Positions 63,901 through 64,000 of a stretch of DNA of 64,000 bases are shown in pieces; the first letter of the stretch is position 1, and every line of letters begins with the position of its first letter. The stretch covers positions 8,917,059-8,981,058 of the forward strand of contig CM038704.1 in the NCBI GenBank assembly GCA_021613375.1. Reading direction: 5' to 3'. Made by a program: the position numbers and the translations under genes. The notes beneath the pieces are model-generated. The model ran no database searches and was not told the origin of the DNA. It saw only the letters and a list, made by a program, of their open reading frames with translations. The stretch is from Megaleporinus macrocephalus (Eukaryota > Chordata > Actinopteri > Characiformes > Anostomidae).

Positions 63901-64000
63901 TCAGATTATTAGATAATCAGATCAGCTGCTGTTGCATTATAGTGATTTGAATTAGGAATGCCAAGGACGCAGTGGTTAATATTTGGGGGAGATTATGTTG
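60969..64000 (+). other. nudt3: nudt3 intron 2 (incomplete)
   Basis: AT-rich intron with no coding exon seen. Contains a foldback element at 61449-61522. Open frames on both strands up to 108 codons have no recognisable product. Confidence 0.7.
61449..61522. mobile_element. Foldback MITE-like element, copy 3
   Basis: GTTCCGTTCCACCTTAAATG on the left mirrored by ATTTAAAGTGGAACAG on the right around GGTTCTGCACG. Third member of the family seen at 6867-6943 and 55011-55099. Confidence 0.65.

Noticed and set aside
61000..64000. Possible third exon of nudt3
   Set aside because: The expected AGVKGTLGRLVG segment was not found in any plus-strand frame; frames present lack Nudix features.

Overview
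The window is vertebrate nuclear DNA from a ray-finned fish. Genes have short exons and GT/AG introns. The DNA is dense in microsatellites, minisatellites and degenerate LINE, LTR and hAT-like elements, and several dispersed repeats are of kinds common in otophysan fishes (characins, catfishes). Species was not determined.

Layout. (1) 1-7560: first intron, first coding exon and CpG-rich 5' region of stx16 (syntaxin 16), minus strand. The intron holds a 31-bp minisatellite of about 1.9 kb and a nested hAT-type element with a perfect 8-bp target duplication. (2) 8.26-12.2 kb: a decayed copy of the end of the array unit described next, then a minus-strand LTR with polypurine tract joined to long GC-rich minisatellites. 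(3) 12.18-49.8 kb: three head-to-tail units of about 12 kb. Each carries one minus-strand, 19-exon gene for a divergent mitoguardin (MIGA/FAM73)-like protein: one N-terminal membrane segment, a Ser/Pro-rich linker built from repeated exons, and a C-terminal region that aligns with the mitoguardin family. Copies 1 and 3 are open over 661 codons by my exon-by-exon reading; copy 2 has two single-base insertions in G runs. Downstream of each gene, on the same strand, is an array of 300-475 bp monomers, each with an exon-like 69-nt core (about 3, 3 and 7 monomers). A solo LTR separates units 1 and 2; unit 3 has a different LINE insertion from units 1 and 2. (4) 49.8-51.1 kb: a fourth, decayed unit that has lost its gene. 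(5) 51-54.3 kb: gene-free repeats, including a 36-bp minisatellite grown inside a DNA transposon. (6) 54.3-58.26 kb: complete hmga1 gene, plus strand. (7) 59.6-64 kb: promoter and first two coding exons of nudt3, plus strand, running off the window. Hmga1 next to nudt3 matches the neighbourhood of the human 6p21 genes.

The most unusual part is the mitoguardin-like array. Amplification is seen at three nested scales: whole genes (3 plus two relics), a phase-0 exon pair inside each gene (4 pairs), and an exon-like 69-nt core downstream of each gene. Stx16 (SNARE), Hmga1 (chromatin) and Nudt3 (diphosphoinositol polyphosphate hydrolase) are ordinary conserved genes with no evident functional link to the array.
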